DNA of 64,000 bases. Origin: Chlorobiaceae bacterium (GTDB lineage: Bacteria > Bacteroidota > Ignavibacteria > UBA10030 > SZUA-254). Position 1 is the stretch's first letter, and each line of letters begins with the position of its first letter. The notes beneath the pieces were generated by a model, which worked only from the letters and a program-made list of their open reading frames with translations, ran no database searches and had not been told where the DNA came from. A program made the position numbers and the translations under genes. The stretch is from the NCBI GenBank assembly GCA_013824245.1, contig PNNN01000009.1, forward strand, positions 1 to 64,000, read 5' to 3'. Shown here piece by piece: positions 11,001 to 19,182 of this stretch.

Positions 11001-11187
11001 ATCGGATTTAGTCCAGGTGATCAATAAAGATGATAACTTAACCTCGTGCGACTGGGATCTACGGAACAAGAATGCATTACCTGTTGCCAGTGGTATGTAT
11101 ATCGTATATATCGAAATACCCGGCATTGGTGATAAAATTCTAAAGGTTGCAGTTATTTTGGCTGAAGAACGATTAGATAATTTCTAA
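8059..11187 (+). CDS. Large secreted protein with T9SS-like C-terminal domain
   Basis: Unrecognised extracytoplasmic protein of 1042 aa. ATG 8059 is chosen because AGGAG lies 10 nt upstream and a signal peptide follows directly (MKKICYASIMLLIALTLLST). The N-terminal half is rich in Gly, Asp and aromatics and contains GIWLGG and YYKWKLINKG, a beta-rich pattern common in FCB surface proteins. A fibronectin-like stretch starts near APEVVGVGLENKVVLSW. The last ~90 residues (AVPNPYFG..., FTNLPKIATIRIFNLAS, ...PVASGMYIVYIE) resemble the C-terminal sorting/gliding-type domain of T9SS cargo. It sits between a TonB receptor and a PorV-like protein, which suggests a surface complex. Function unknown. 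Confidence 0.85.
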   Translation: MKKICYASIMLLIALTLLSTSVLMSGERINDKDKKQLFKPSEITTRGDYVLFDINNISTAIRNNGSFNRDPGTGNSAFEWPKGTGNTAIYASGIWLGGLVNDTPRVAVAEYAYEFDAGAIGVGVNPEDARWRVYKLSRQVMSPAFEDYANWPIEDGAPWEYDANGNKVPKLIGDMTVFAVFNDNNVLRHTNMNTLPLGIEVQLTAFAFNRSDALGNTIYYKWKLINKGGRDIKDAYVTIWADVDLGDSGDDYDGCDTTLGIGFTYNAGPEDGVYGSSPPATGFDFLQGPLVPSALTDTARFPDGRIVPGYKFLKMTSYLKYNNDATDLGNPNNGQEVYNYMGGLTRTGLQIFDNRGIATPFMFPGDPNLDTSSTNWIESESGGDRRFMMSSGPFNMAPGDTQEIVAGNLIAQGNSANNSVTVLKNADKLVQTAYDINFTLAPPPPAPEVVGVGLENKVVLSWGEGDSLATYIENFSAFDTLAAAGAAADPYYEFEGYAVYQVANTSGEDPRLIAIYDVVNNVKEISDLVYDSQFGMIVKVVKPGSDKGVRRTIQLLNDKYTGAKFINNKDYYFVVTAYSYNLESVPKTLESSFKVVTVRPTQFPGTRLTSAYGDSSNKATVTHTVGNSEATIIPRIVDPSKITGNTYRIVIDTVDGVKTKWSLHNQTTNTWLLSSANFGPGQGGNTYAWPEKDGIQWNVLDVKSIPNPDRSTFSLDAASSWMEAYRWELTDGPQVVDPTNNGLGVITTALDLEHYLGHVATAFNMANNVPIEIRFGPSETQKGYRMRRAGGVGTAYVIQSLNPFVDVPFTIWDITDPASPRQLTFAWRDQNNNALYDPAEGDDGLEIGFIYYRTYDAAGGQWPYQGQGSDPALWSDVATMSADADIMYGMSMALVTGHTFGEVASKITVIPYKVLKAEDVYTVATIAPSYTTENAKSDINNIMAVPNPYFGANAYEQNQFGRIIRFTNLPKIATIRIFNLASDLVQVINKDDNLTSCDWDLRNKNALPVASGMYIVYIEIPGIGDKILKVAVILAEERLDNF

Positions 11188-11240
11188 TCGATTAATTACA
11201 TATTATGATAATGAATGAATATTTAACAGGAGAGTTTAAA

Positions 11241-12275
11241 ATGAAAAAACGAAATTATGTTACCGTTATTCTCCTCCTTCTAGTGCCGCTTTTATTTTCT
11301 GTCGATCTTCTCTACGGCGGATCAGATAAACGCGTAGGCACTGCAGGTGCATCGGAATTAATTATTCCGGTTGGATCCCGAGGTTCTGCTCTATCCGGTT
11401 CAATAAATGCACTTGCATCTGGAGTTGAAGCAATTCATTGGAATCCGGCAGGCGTCTCAAACCAAGGGAGTGTAGAGGCAATGTTCTCTTCTCTCTCTTA
11501 TATTGCAGATATCAATCTTAGCTACTTCGCCGTAACATCTTCTTTCGGGGATGTAGGTACTTTTGGTTTTGCCATACGCTCGCTTAATTTCGGAGATATT
11601 CCAATAACCACAACAAATTTGCCTGAGGGTACGGGCGGTAATTATTCTCCGAACTTTATTACCGGCTCATTGACTTATTCGCGCGCATTCACCGATCGTA
11701 TCCACGGCGGTGTAACAGCAAAAATGATCAGTGAGAAGATAGTGCGAACAAGCGCCTATGGTTTTGCCTTTGATCTCGGTGTCCAATATATCTCGAAAGA
11801 TATCGGTCTAAAATTAGGCGTCGCATTAAAGAATCTTGGAGCGAGCATGACATTCGACGGACCAGACCTTGAGAGCTTTGTTAGCATTCCCGGTCAGGAA
11901 CCAGGTTCACGTCAGCGTGCTTTAAGATTGCCGGGCGCAGAATTTGAACTCCCGTCAACCTTGGAAATCGGTCTCGGCTACGATTATAAATTAGCAGATG
12001 AACATATGATGACATTCGCAGGCGATTTCCAGAACACTAATTTTGGAAATGACGAATATCGATTCGGTATTGAATACGGATTCAATAATATGTTCTTTGT
12101 CCGTGGCGGTTATATGTTGTACGGACAAAATAATGAAGATAATATATATGGACCAACATTCGGTGCGGGCATAAACATCCCGGTCGAGGGTTCAACAATT
12201 ATTTTCGATTATGCATATCGTCATGCCGAATATTTCGATGCAAATCAGTGGTTCACAATTAAATTTGCTTTGTAA
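11241..12275 (+). CDS. PorV/PorQ-family outer-membrane protein
   Basis: Outer-membrane beta-barrel of 344 aa. ATG 11241 has AGGAGAG about 6 nt upstream and is followed by a signal peptide (VTVILLLLVPLLFSVDLL). The hallmark is TAGASELIIPVGSRGSAL followed by IHWNPAGVS, typical of PorV/PorQ (UPF0164-like, FadL-related) proteins that shuttle or anchor T9SS cargo at the surface. The barrel continues to the C-terminal Phe-Ala-Leu. It closes the receptor / giant protein / PorV operon and is followed by a strong terminator. It may be dedicated to the upstream giant protein (inference). Confidence 0.85.
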   Translation: MKKRNYVTVILLLLVPLLFSVDLLYGGSDKRVGTAGASELIIPVGSRGSALSGSINALASGVEAIHWNPAGVSNQGSVEAMFSSLSYIADINLSYFAVTSSFGDVGTFGFAIRSLNFGDIPITTTNLPEGTGGNYSPNFITGSLTYSRAFTDRIHGGVTAKMISEKIVRTSAYGFAFDLGVQYISKDIGLKLGVALKNLGASMTFDGPDLESFVSIPGQEPGSRQRALRLPGAEFELPSTLEIGLGYDYKLADEHMMTFAGDFQNTNFGNDEYRFGIEYGFNNMFFVRGGYMLYGQNNEDNIYGPTFGAGINIPVEGSTIIFDYAYRHAEYFDANQWFTIKFAL

Positions 12276-12300
12276 ATATTGATAATAGAAATAACAGAAA

Positions 12301-12336
12301 TGGTTCCGCAGTTCCTTTACTGCGGAGCCATTTTTT
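12301..12336 (+). terminator. Intrinsic terminator after the PorV-like gene
   Basis: 12-bp stem TGGTTCCGCAGT / ACTGCGGAGCCA with one G-T pair, 6-nt loop and a run of six T. It ends the 5.1-12.3 kb operon. Confidence 0.9.
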
Positions 12337-12370
12337 GATTAGATTTATTAATATCATTTTCATAAAAAGT

Positions 12371-13261
12371 ATGAAATGGAGGCAAAAACTATATCTCTTA
12401 TCTGCGGTTTTATTCCCATTTATTTCGCTTCTTAGCCAAACTAAACAGAATGTTGAACCAGTAATAATTAACAAGATCGAAGATGCTCGGTATATTGCTG
12501 TCAGTCCGGGCGGAATTATTTACGTTTTTGAGAAAAAAAGAAATGCAATCTTGAAATATTCACCAACCGGTGAATCACTCGCAACTGTAAGCGGATTCGG
12601 TTTGAGCAAAAACAGTTTTGCTGAACCGACAGATATGTGTTCACCAAACGATCTCGATTTATTCCTTTCTGATTTTAGTAATCATCAAATCATCCAATAC
12701 GACCAGTCTTTGAGTGTGACCGCTATCTGGCGAGCAAGCTATCAATATTCATCAAGGGACAATTTATATCGTTATCCTAAAAGTATTGATGTGGATAATT
12801 TGGGAAAGTTATATCTGATCGATGCAGATAATAAACGCATTATGAAGATCAGTTCTTCACAAAAGGTCGAGCGAATGTTTGGCGGTTTCGACGCCGGAAA
12901 AGGGAGATTGCAAAATCCTAAAAGAATTCGCATTAATAATAAGGGGAACATCTTTGTTCACGATAGTGATCGGATCATTGTCTACGATCAATTAGGTAAT
13001 TATATATCGACTATTGCCAATGATTCAATTAAAAGTATGCAATCATTTTGTAACTTCGAGAACGATCTAATTGTAATGGATAGTTGTAAGATAGTAAGGA
13101 TGAGAAACGACGGATTAATATTATCAACAATAAGAATCAGTACGGTAGAAGGGCTAAATGATTTGAATAAACCGCTCGATATTACGTATCGAAATAAGAT
13201 GTTATATTTTCTTTCGCCAAATAAAGTGATCGGTCTCCCGATTAACAGTTTATTCAAATAA
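12371..13261 (+). CDS. Secreted six-bladed beta-propeller (NHL-type) protein
   Basis: Extracytoplasmic protein of 296 aa with a signal peptide ending near LLSQT. Repeated blades of the form G.IYVFE..RNAILKYSPTG, LFLSDFSNHQIIQYD, GKLYLIDADNKRIMKI and GNIFVHDSDRIIVYD identify an NHL/6-bladed propeller, a scaffold for protein or ligand binding. No catalytic motif is seen. An upstream TTG at 12335 lies inside the T-run of the preceding terminator, so ATG 12371 with its complete signal peptide is the better start. Partner unknown. Confidence 0.75.
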   Translation: MKWRQKLYLLSAVLFPFISLLSQTKQNVEPVIINKIEDARYIAVSPGGIIYVFEKKRNAILKYSPTGESLATVSGFGLSKNSFAEPTDMCSPNDLDLFLSDFSNHQIIQYDQSLSVTAIWRASYQYSSRDNLYRYPKSIDVDNLGKLYLIDADNKRIMKISSSQKVERMFGGFDAGKGRLQNPKRIRINNKGNIFVHDSDRIIVYDQLGNYISTIANDSIKSMQSFCNFENDLIVMDSCKIVRMRNDGLILSTIRISTVEGLNDLNKPLDITYRNKMLYFLSPNKVIGLPINSLFK

Positions 13262-13322
13262 TAATTATTATATTATACAAAAGTATTAAACAAATTATAA
13301 CAAATTAAGGAGATGAAATATT

Positions 13323-13739
13323 ATGGCAGGCAAAAGTTTAAATAAGGTCATGCTGATCGGACATTTAGGAAAAGATCCTGAAGTCAGCTATACGGCATCC
13401 GGAGTTGCAGTGGGGAAATTTTCGATTGCAACAAACGAGAGTTGGAAAGATCAGGATGGTAATTTGCAAGAAAGAACCGAGTGGCATAACATTGTTGCAT
13501 GGCGAAAGCTTGCAGAAATATGCGGTCAATATTTAAAAAAGGGAAGTAAGGTTTATCTCGAAGGTCGGCTGCAAACCCGCTCATGGGATGATAAAAATAC
13601 CGGTGTAAAACGCTACACGACAGAAATTGTTGCCGACAATTTAATAATGTTGGATACAAGAGGTGCAAACAGCGTTGAACCCGATGTGTCAGCACAGAGT
13701 GAAGCTGCTCCACCTGAAAAAGATGATCTTCCTTTCTAA
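13323..13739 (+). CDS. ssb: Single-stranded DNA-binding protein
   Basis: SSB coats single-stranded DNA during replication, repair and recombination. The 138 aa hold one OB fold ([16 protein letters not shown]..., [46 protein letters not shown]), a short disordered linker and the conserved acidic tip DDLPF that recruits partner proteins. AAGGAG lies 10 nt before the ATG. It is monocistronic, with a terminator just downstream. Confidence 0.97.
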   Translation: MAGKSLNKVMLIGHLGKDPEVSYTASGVAVGKFSIATNESWKDQDGNLQERTEWHNIVAWRKLAEICGQYLKKGSKVYLEGRLQTRSWDDKNTGVKRYTTEIVADNLIMLDTRGANSVEPDVSAQSEAAPPEKDDLPF

Positions 13740-13763
13740 GACAACTGTAAAATAGAAGTCGGC

Positions 13764-13794
13764 AAATGCGCTTATTCTCGGGCGCATTTTTATT
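13764..13794 (+). terminator. Intrinsic terminator after ssb
   Basis: 8-bp stem AAATGCGC / GCGCATTT, 10-nt loop, T-rich tail. Confidence 0.8.
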
Positions 13795-13835
13795 TATCGC
13801 TTGTGTATCGGTTCACGTCGGGGAGTGATCACAAC

Positions 13836-13863
13836 TTGAATATGAAAATATTTAAGATATATT
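13836..13863 (+). promoter_or_regulatory. Possible promoter upstream of the T9SS cargo / pgs operon
   Basis: TTGAAT, 16-bp spacer, TATATT in the gene-free stretch 13740-14075. It would give a ~200-nt leader. Apart from the ssb terminator and this site I see nothing in the stretch; no riboswitch consensus was recognised. Confidence 0.35.
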
Positions 13864-14075
13864 GTAAGGAACTTTAGTCTTAAAAAAACCGTTAATGTTT
13901 TAACACCATACTTTTGACATAAACGAGAATTATATGACACTATCATTTTGCCTTTGTTCAGTTATTATTCGTGCTTCCCAGCTCAACCTCTGATTAGCGT
14001 CTTGAATTTGGGACATTCCCTCAAAAATTAATTTCTGAATTACATATTCATAACTCTAAAATCAAGGAGTCAACT

Positions 14076-17000
14076 GTGTTCGTTCTAAAACTAAAATATA
14101 AGCTGTTTGCAGTTATCATACTTCTAAGTCATGTCCTATTATCGTCAATTTCATCAGGTCAAACTTGGATAGGCAATGGACCTTATTATAAAGATATCAA
14201 GGCAGTAACTCATTCGCCTGATAATCAGAACATATTGTATGCAGGTGCCTTTGGTTGGGGAATATTTAAAAGCAATGATGGTGGAATCACATGGATTAAC
14301 TATCGGACCGGTTTAACAAATGCTTACGTTCGTTCAATCTTATCTCATTCAGATACGGTTGTATTTGCTGGAACTAACGATGGAATTTACAAAACTATCA
14401 ACGGTGGAATAAGCTGGGCTTTGTCGCTCTCAACTGTGAATTCAATTCGGAGTATTGCATATGATAAATATTCAGGGAATATATATGCCGCATCTTACGG
14501 TAGCGGTATTTTCAAAACTAGTAATCTTGGTACTTCGTGGACAAATTTAACTGTGAACGATCCTACAACAGGAGAAACGATGTCGCGTTTGTGGTCGGTC
14601 GCAATTTACGGACGTGATTCAATTTATGCAGGTGGATCTATAGTTGATATTAATCAGGGTGGTGCATTATTCAGATCGAGGGATGGAGGAATTAATTGGG
14701 TTCAGTTGCAATGGCCCACGGGAATTCGAAGCAGTGTAAAATCTGTAGCTATCAGTTCCAATAAACCTGACTCAAGTCTTTTGATAGGAACGGCTGCGCA
14801 AGGAGTTTATAAATCGACTAACGCCGGTACAAATTGGACTGAAATAAACGCAGGCGCCACTCCCAATCCGATACTTGATTTAAAAATCAATTCAGTCGCA
14901 TTCACCGAAAAATATAGATATGCAGGTACAGATTCATTAGGAAAATTTTATTATCGCCCAATCGGAGATATTAATAACGGCTGGTTGTCGGCAGCAGGTT
15001 TGCCCGGAACTCAGGCGCCGCTTAATGATATAGATATTAATTCGTTATCAAAGAATAATGTTTATGCCGCTACAGAAGGAAGTGGAGTATATCACAGTAT
15101 TGATTCTGGATTCACATGGCAGAGCAGGAATAATGGCATGTTAGAAACAGGCGGAAGGGTTATTAAAATTAATGGTAACGGTAATATCATAGCGGGAACT
15201 GACTTCGGCGATGGAATTTGGTTATCATCAGATGAAAGTTCGAGTTGGTTAAAAGCCGACACTTTAAAAACATCAAACTCGATTACTTCTTTAGAAGTAA
15301 CGAATAGTATTACAATTCTCTATTCAGGGAGCTACGGTAGTGGAGTTTATAAAAGCATAGATGGGGGTCATGTGTGGTCGATTACCGATTCAACAACTAT
15401 AAATAAATTTGTCAGAAGTCTTGCAGTTCATCCTTCAAATTCAAATATAGTTTATGCTGGCACGGGAAACGGAATTTATAAAACTGTTAACGGCGGGTTA
15501 AGTTGGACATCATCAAGTGTTGGTATACCGGCATCAACCTCAATACGATCATTGAACCTAGATAATAATAATCCAAATAATATTTATGCAGGTTCCGATT
15601 CGAGTTATCTATTCAAATCGACCGATGGGGGAAACAGCTGGGTACAAATTACGAATGCTAACGGATTTCTTCTTCAGGATAGATTCATAAGGACTATCAC
15701 CATAGATAATCAACTCAGCAATATTGTCTATGCAGGGTCGGATAGCGGGCGAATTTATAAAAGCACTAATTCGGGTGCGGGGTGGAATTTATACTACCAA
15801 TTACCAATTACACATTCTGTAAGAAGTATTCTGCAACATCCGCTCAACCGAAATATATTCTTTGTCGGAACATTTGGCGACGGAATTTTTATGAGTGTTG
15901 ATAGCGGCGCTCATTGGACTGCATTTAATAACGGTTTACCTGACTTAGAAATATATACTATCGAAAGTGATAACGCCACTCCGCTAAATCTTTATGTCGG
16001 TACAGGCAATCATGGCATTTTTCATACAACATATCAATTTGTAAATCATCCACCCAAATTAGACGCTATAGGAGGCAAAGTCGTTGTACCCGGATCGTTG
16101 CTAAATATTCCAATCATTTCATCCGATCCTGATGGTTCAATCCCAAGCTTGAGCGCTAACAATATTCCGTCAGGCGCGATCTTCTTCGATAGCTTGAATG
16201 GGCATGGTTCATTCAATTGGAATCCATTGCAAGCACAAATTGGTTCCTATTATCTGTCAATTTATGCTTCAGACGGAGCTTTAATTGATAGCCAAAAAAT
16301 TTTAATCAATGTTTTGGATACGAATACTTCGGCAATATTGAATTTGCCGGTTGAAGGTGGATGGAACCTGATCTCAGTTCCATTGAATGTCGCCGACTTT
16401 CGCAAAGAGGCATTGTTCACAACCGCGAATTCACCCGCCTTTTCATATTCGAATAGTTACAATCTCAATGATACACTGCGGATTGGAAGTGGATATTGGT
16501 TAAAGTTTCCCAATGCAGGAAATGTGACAATGGGTGGATTAAGAGTTGTGAATGATACAATAGATGTTTTAGCAAATTGGAATATAATTGGTTCGTTGTA
16601 CCAGCAGATACCGGTTGGAAACATAACGCCTATACCTCCCGTTACAATTCTTACGCAATATTTCGGCTATTCGAATGGTTCCGGATATACGAGGTCTGAT
16701 ACTATCAATCCTGGAAAAGGATATTGGATTAAAGTTAATCAAAGCGGTAAAATTGTACTTTCAACTCCTATCGGATTATTATCAAAGAACGACGTAACGC
16801 TTTCGTCGAATATAGAAATAGCAAGCAATAAATTATCAAATATGAATCAAGTTCATTTTAAGAATTCTCATGGAGAAAGAACTTTATATTTTTCGTTCGA
16901 AAATAATAATCAAGATTTGGAAAGATATTCAATTCCACCTGTTCCACCTGCAGGATGTTTTGATGTAAGATATTCGACGCACCGTTTTGCAGAAATCTTC

Positions 17001-17513
17001 ACAAAATATAATTATATTGTCCCGATTAATATTGTTTCTGAGGATACGGTACTGAACATATCGTGGGATGTTAAAGATATAAACGTCCGATACGAAGTCG
17101 AAGTTATTGACGGCGATAATCAACTTCATGAATATAAAATCTCAGGCAAGGGGACATCGGTTATTAATTTATCTAACATCTCACAAATTTCTCTTTCAGG
17201 ACATGAAATCAATGACAGGCAGATTCCCGATAAATTTATTTTAGAACAGAATTATCCGAATCCTTTCAATCCGACAACAACAATCGGCTATTCAATTCCC
17301 CAAGGTGCACGGATACTATTAAACATAATAAATATTGCCGGACAGGTCGTTTCCACATTAGTTGATGAAATACAGGACCAAGGATACGAAACTGTTCAAT
17401 GGGATGCCCAAAACCAACCGAGCGGAGTTTATTTCATAATCTTTAAGGCATATGATCTGGAAACTAATATGATATTAACTCGTTTTTTAGGCAAAATGAT
17501 CTTAATAAAATAG
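14076..17513 (+). CDS. Secreted Asp-box beta-propeller protein with T9SS sorting domain
   Basis: Predicted surface or secreted protein of 1145 aa. GTG 14076 is chosen because AAGGAG ends 6 nt upstream and a signal peptide follows. Residues ~30-650 hold about twelve BNR/Asp-box motifs (SNDGGITW, TINGGISW, SRDGGINW, STNAGTNW, SIDSGFTW, STDGGNSW, SVDSGAHW and similar), as in sialidase- or sortilin-like propellers. An Ig-like cadherin-type module follows (HPPKLDAIGG...GSFNWNP), then a GGWNLISVPLN region, then the T9SS C-terminal domain starting NYPNPFNPTTT. No sialidase catalytic set was identified. It ends 12 nt before pgsB and is probably co-transcribed with the poly-gamma-glutamate genes. Confidence 0.85.
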   Translation: MFVLKLKYKLFAVIILLSHVLLSSISSGQTWIGNGPYYKDIKAVTHSPDNQNILYAGAFGWGIFKSNDGGITWINYRTGLTNAYVRSILSHSDTVVFAGTNDGIYKTINGGISWALSLSTVNSIRSIAYDKYSGNIYAASYGSGIFKTSNLGTSWTNLTVNDPTTGETMSRLWSVAIYGRDSIYAGGSIVDINQGGALFRSRDGGINWVQLQWPTGIRSSVKSVAISSNKPDSSLLIGTAAQGVYKSTNAGTNWTEINAGATPNPILDLKINSVAFTEKYRYAGTDSLGKFYYRPIGDINNGWLSAAGLPGTQAPLNDIDINSLSKNNVYAATEGSGVYHSIDSGFTWQSRNNGMLETGGRVIKINGNGNIIAGTDFGDGIWLSSDESSSWLKADTLKTSNSITSLEVTNSITILYSGSYGSGVYKSIDGGHVWSITDSTTINKFVRSLAVHPSNSNIVYAGTGNGIYKTVNGGLSWTSSSVGIPASTSIRSLNLDNNNPNNIYAGSDSSYLFKSTDGGNSWVQITNANGFLLQDRFIRTITIDNQLSNIVYAGSDSGRIYKSTNSGAGWNLYYQLPITHSVRSILQHPLNRNIFFVGTFGDGIFMSVDSGAHWTAFNNGLPDLEIYTIESDNATPLNLYVGTGNHGIFHTTYQFVNHPPKLDAIGGKVVVPGSLLNIPIISSDPDGSIPSLSANNIPSGAIFFDSLNGHGSFNWNPLQAQIGSYYLSIYASDGALIDSQKILINVLDTNTSAILNLPVEGGWNLISVPLNVADFRKEALFTTANSPAFSYSNSYNLNDTLRIGSGYWLKFPNAGNVTMGGLRVVNDTIDVLANWNIIGSLYQQIPVGNITPIPPVTILTQYFGYSNGSGYTRSDTINPGKGYWIKVNQSGKIVLSTPIGLLSKNDVTLSSNIEIASNKLSNMNQVHFKNSHGERTLYFSFENNNQDLERYSIPPVPPAGCFDVRYSTHRFAEIFTKYNYIVPINIVSEDTVLNISWDVKDINVRYEVEVIDGDNQLHEYKISGKGTSVINLSNISQISLSGHEINDRQIPDKFILEQNYPNPFNPTTTIGYSIPQGARILLNIINIAGQVVSTLVDEIQDQGYETVQWDAQNQPSGVYFIIFKAYDLETNMILTRFLGKMILIK

Positions 17514-17525
17514 CATGGAAATAAA

Positions 17526-18701
17526 ATGATCTTTGCAGTTATCCTTTTAATATTATTGATTGGGCTTGGAGTGTGGGAATACCGAACTCATCAACAAAAA
17601 GTTACACAGATTCCGACACGAATTCATGTAAATGGAACTCGAGGTAAATCCTCTGTAACTCGATTGATAGCTGGGGGATTGCGCGGTGGCGGTGTAAAAA
17701 CATTTGCCAAAACTACAGGGACAAAAGCACGGATAATTCATCCCGATGGTTCTGAAGTTCCAATTACAAGGGTCGGCAAAGCAAATATAATTGAACAGCT
17801 AAAAATCGTAAGAAAAGCATTAGAATCAAAAGTTGACGCACTCGTGATCGAATGTATGGCTGTGCTTCCCCCGAATCAACTTCTTGCAGAACATCATATG
17901 ATTCATTCCACAATTGGAGTTATTACAAATGTTCGCGCAGATCATCTGGATGAAATGGGACCTACAATAAGAGATGTGGCGCAATCTTTATCAAACACCA
18001 TTCCAAACAATGCGGTTTTATTTACTTGTGAGAAAAACTATCTTCCAATTTTTGAAGATGTAGGTAAAAAAAGAAATTCTCAAATACGATTAGTTCAATC
18101 TGACAGGATAACTGACGAGATGCTGAGAGGATTTTCTTACGTTGAGCATAAGGATAATGTAGCGTTGGCTTTAGCGGTTTGTGAACATGCCGGTGTATCA
18201 AGCACTGAAGCATTGCAGGGGATGCACGAATCTTTACCCGATCCGGGTGTGCTTAGGATTTATAAAATCCATTATTTTGAAAAAGAAATTAAGTTTGTTA
18301 ACGCCTTTGCCGCTAACGACCCTGATTCATATCTGATTATCTGGGATCTTTTGAAAAGTTATATTTCTGAAGAAGAAAAAATTGTTGTAATTGTAAATTG
18401 CCGTAAAGATCGAATCCAAAGAACCGAGAGTCTTGCAGAATTGATTGCAAAGAAATTTCCCGCACATCATTTTATTTTAGTCGGAGAGTTTACGTCCGCT
18501 CTGTATAATAAAGCGATCTCGCTTGGTCTATCCTCAAAATCAATATCGGACTTTTCATCGCAGCCACCTGAAGAAGTATTTCAACATGTAGTTGCCCTCA
18601 CAAATTCATCAACCACAGTGTTAGGAGTTGGCAATATTGTTGGCTTTGGAGAAGAACTGTTACTTCACTTCACAAATAAAGGAAAAGAACTTGTATACTG
18701 A
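17526..18701 (+). CDS. pgsB: Poly-gamma-glutamate synthase subunit PgsB/CapB
   Basis: Mur-ligase-like ATP-dependent amide ligase that polymerises glutamate through gamma linkages at the membrane. The 391 aa begin with a hydrophobic helix (FAVILLILLIGLGVWEYRT), then the P-loop HVNGTRGKSSVTRLIAG (~35-50), TTGTKARIIHPDGSE, ECMAVLPPNQLLAEH and NVRADHLDEMG (~138), all typical of PgsB. The length matches the family. It is followed by pgsC with an 11-nt overlap and by pgsW. PgsA, the third subunit of the Bacillus complex, is not in the window. Confidence 0.95.
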   Translation: MIFAVILLILLIGLGVWEYRTHQQKVTQIPTRIHVNGTRGKSSVTRLIAGGLRGGGVKTFAKTTGTKARIIHPDGSEVPITRVGKANIIEQLKIVRKALESKVDALVIECMAVLPPNQLLAEHHMIHSTIGVITNVRADHLDEMGPTIRDVAQSLSNTIPNNAVLFTCEKNYLPIFEDVGKKRNSQIRLVQSDRITDEMLRGFSYVEHKDNVALALAVCEHAGVSSTEALQGMHESLPDPGVLRIYKIHYFEKEIKFVNAFAANDPDSYLIIWDLLKSYISEEEKIVVIVNCRKDRIQRTESLAELIAKKFPAHHFILVGEFTSALYNKAISLGLSSKSISDFSSQPPEEVFQHVVALTNSSTTVLGVGNIVGFGEELLLHFTNKGKELVY

Positions 18702-19182
18702 AGCCGCAAAAGATATAATTCTCCAATCGGTTGGGATTGGTTTAATTTTAAGTTTGATTTTCACGGAAACATTAGGATTAGCCGCTGGAGGCATGGTTGT
18801 GCCGGGTTATGTTGCTCTTATGCTTCATCATCCGCTAAGGATTGTCGGGACAATCTTGGTTAGTTTGTTGACTTACGGCTCGATAAGATTTCTTTCAAAC
18901 TACATGTTCATCTACGGAAGAAGGCGAACTGTTTTGGTGATCTTGATTGGATTTTTATTCGGATGGTTATCGCGTGAAATATTGGTTATACAGACAAATT
19001 ACCTGACTGTAGAACTGCAAACGATTGGTTTGATTATCCCCGGTTTAATCGCAAACTGGATGGAAAGACAAGGGGTTGTTAAAACTATCAGCACTATGAT
19101 AATTGCTGCGATAATGATTCGGTTAATTTTGATGATCTTAACAGGCGGAGAAGTGTTCCTGAGAGAGGAGTGGATAATATGA
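18691..19182 (+). CDS. pgsC: Poly-gamma-glutamate synthesis protein PgsC/CapC
   Basis: Integral membrane subunit of the poly-gamma-glutamate synthase, 163 aa with about five hydrophobic segments. The conserved block TLGLAAGGMVVPGYVALM (~26-43) and GLIIPGLIANWMERQG identify it. TTG 18691 is chosen: AAAGGA lies 7 nt upstream and the start overlaps the pgsB stop by 11 nt, which suggests translational coupling. A longer frame from TTG 18628 would encode a polar N-terminus unlike the family. Confidence 0.92.
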   Translation: MYTEAAKDIILQSVGIGLILSLIFTETLGLAAGGMVVPGYVALMLHHPLRIVGTILVSLLTYGSIRFLSNYMFIYGRRRTVLVILIGFLFGWLSREILVIQTNYLTVELQTIGLIIPGLIANWMERQGVVKTISTMIIAAIMIRLILMILTGGEVFLREEWII

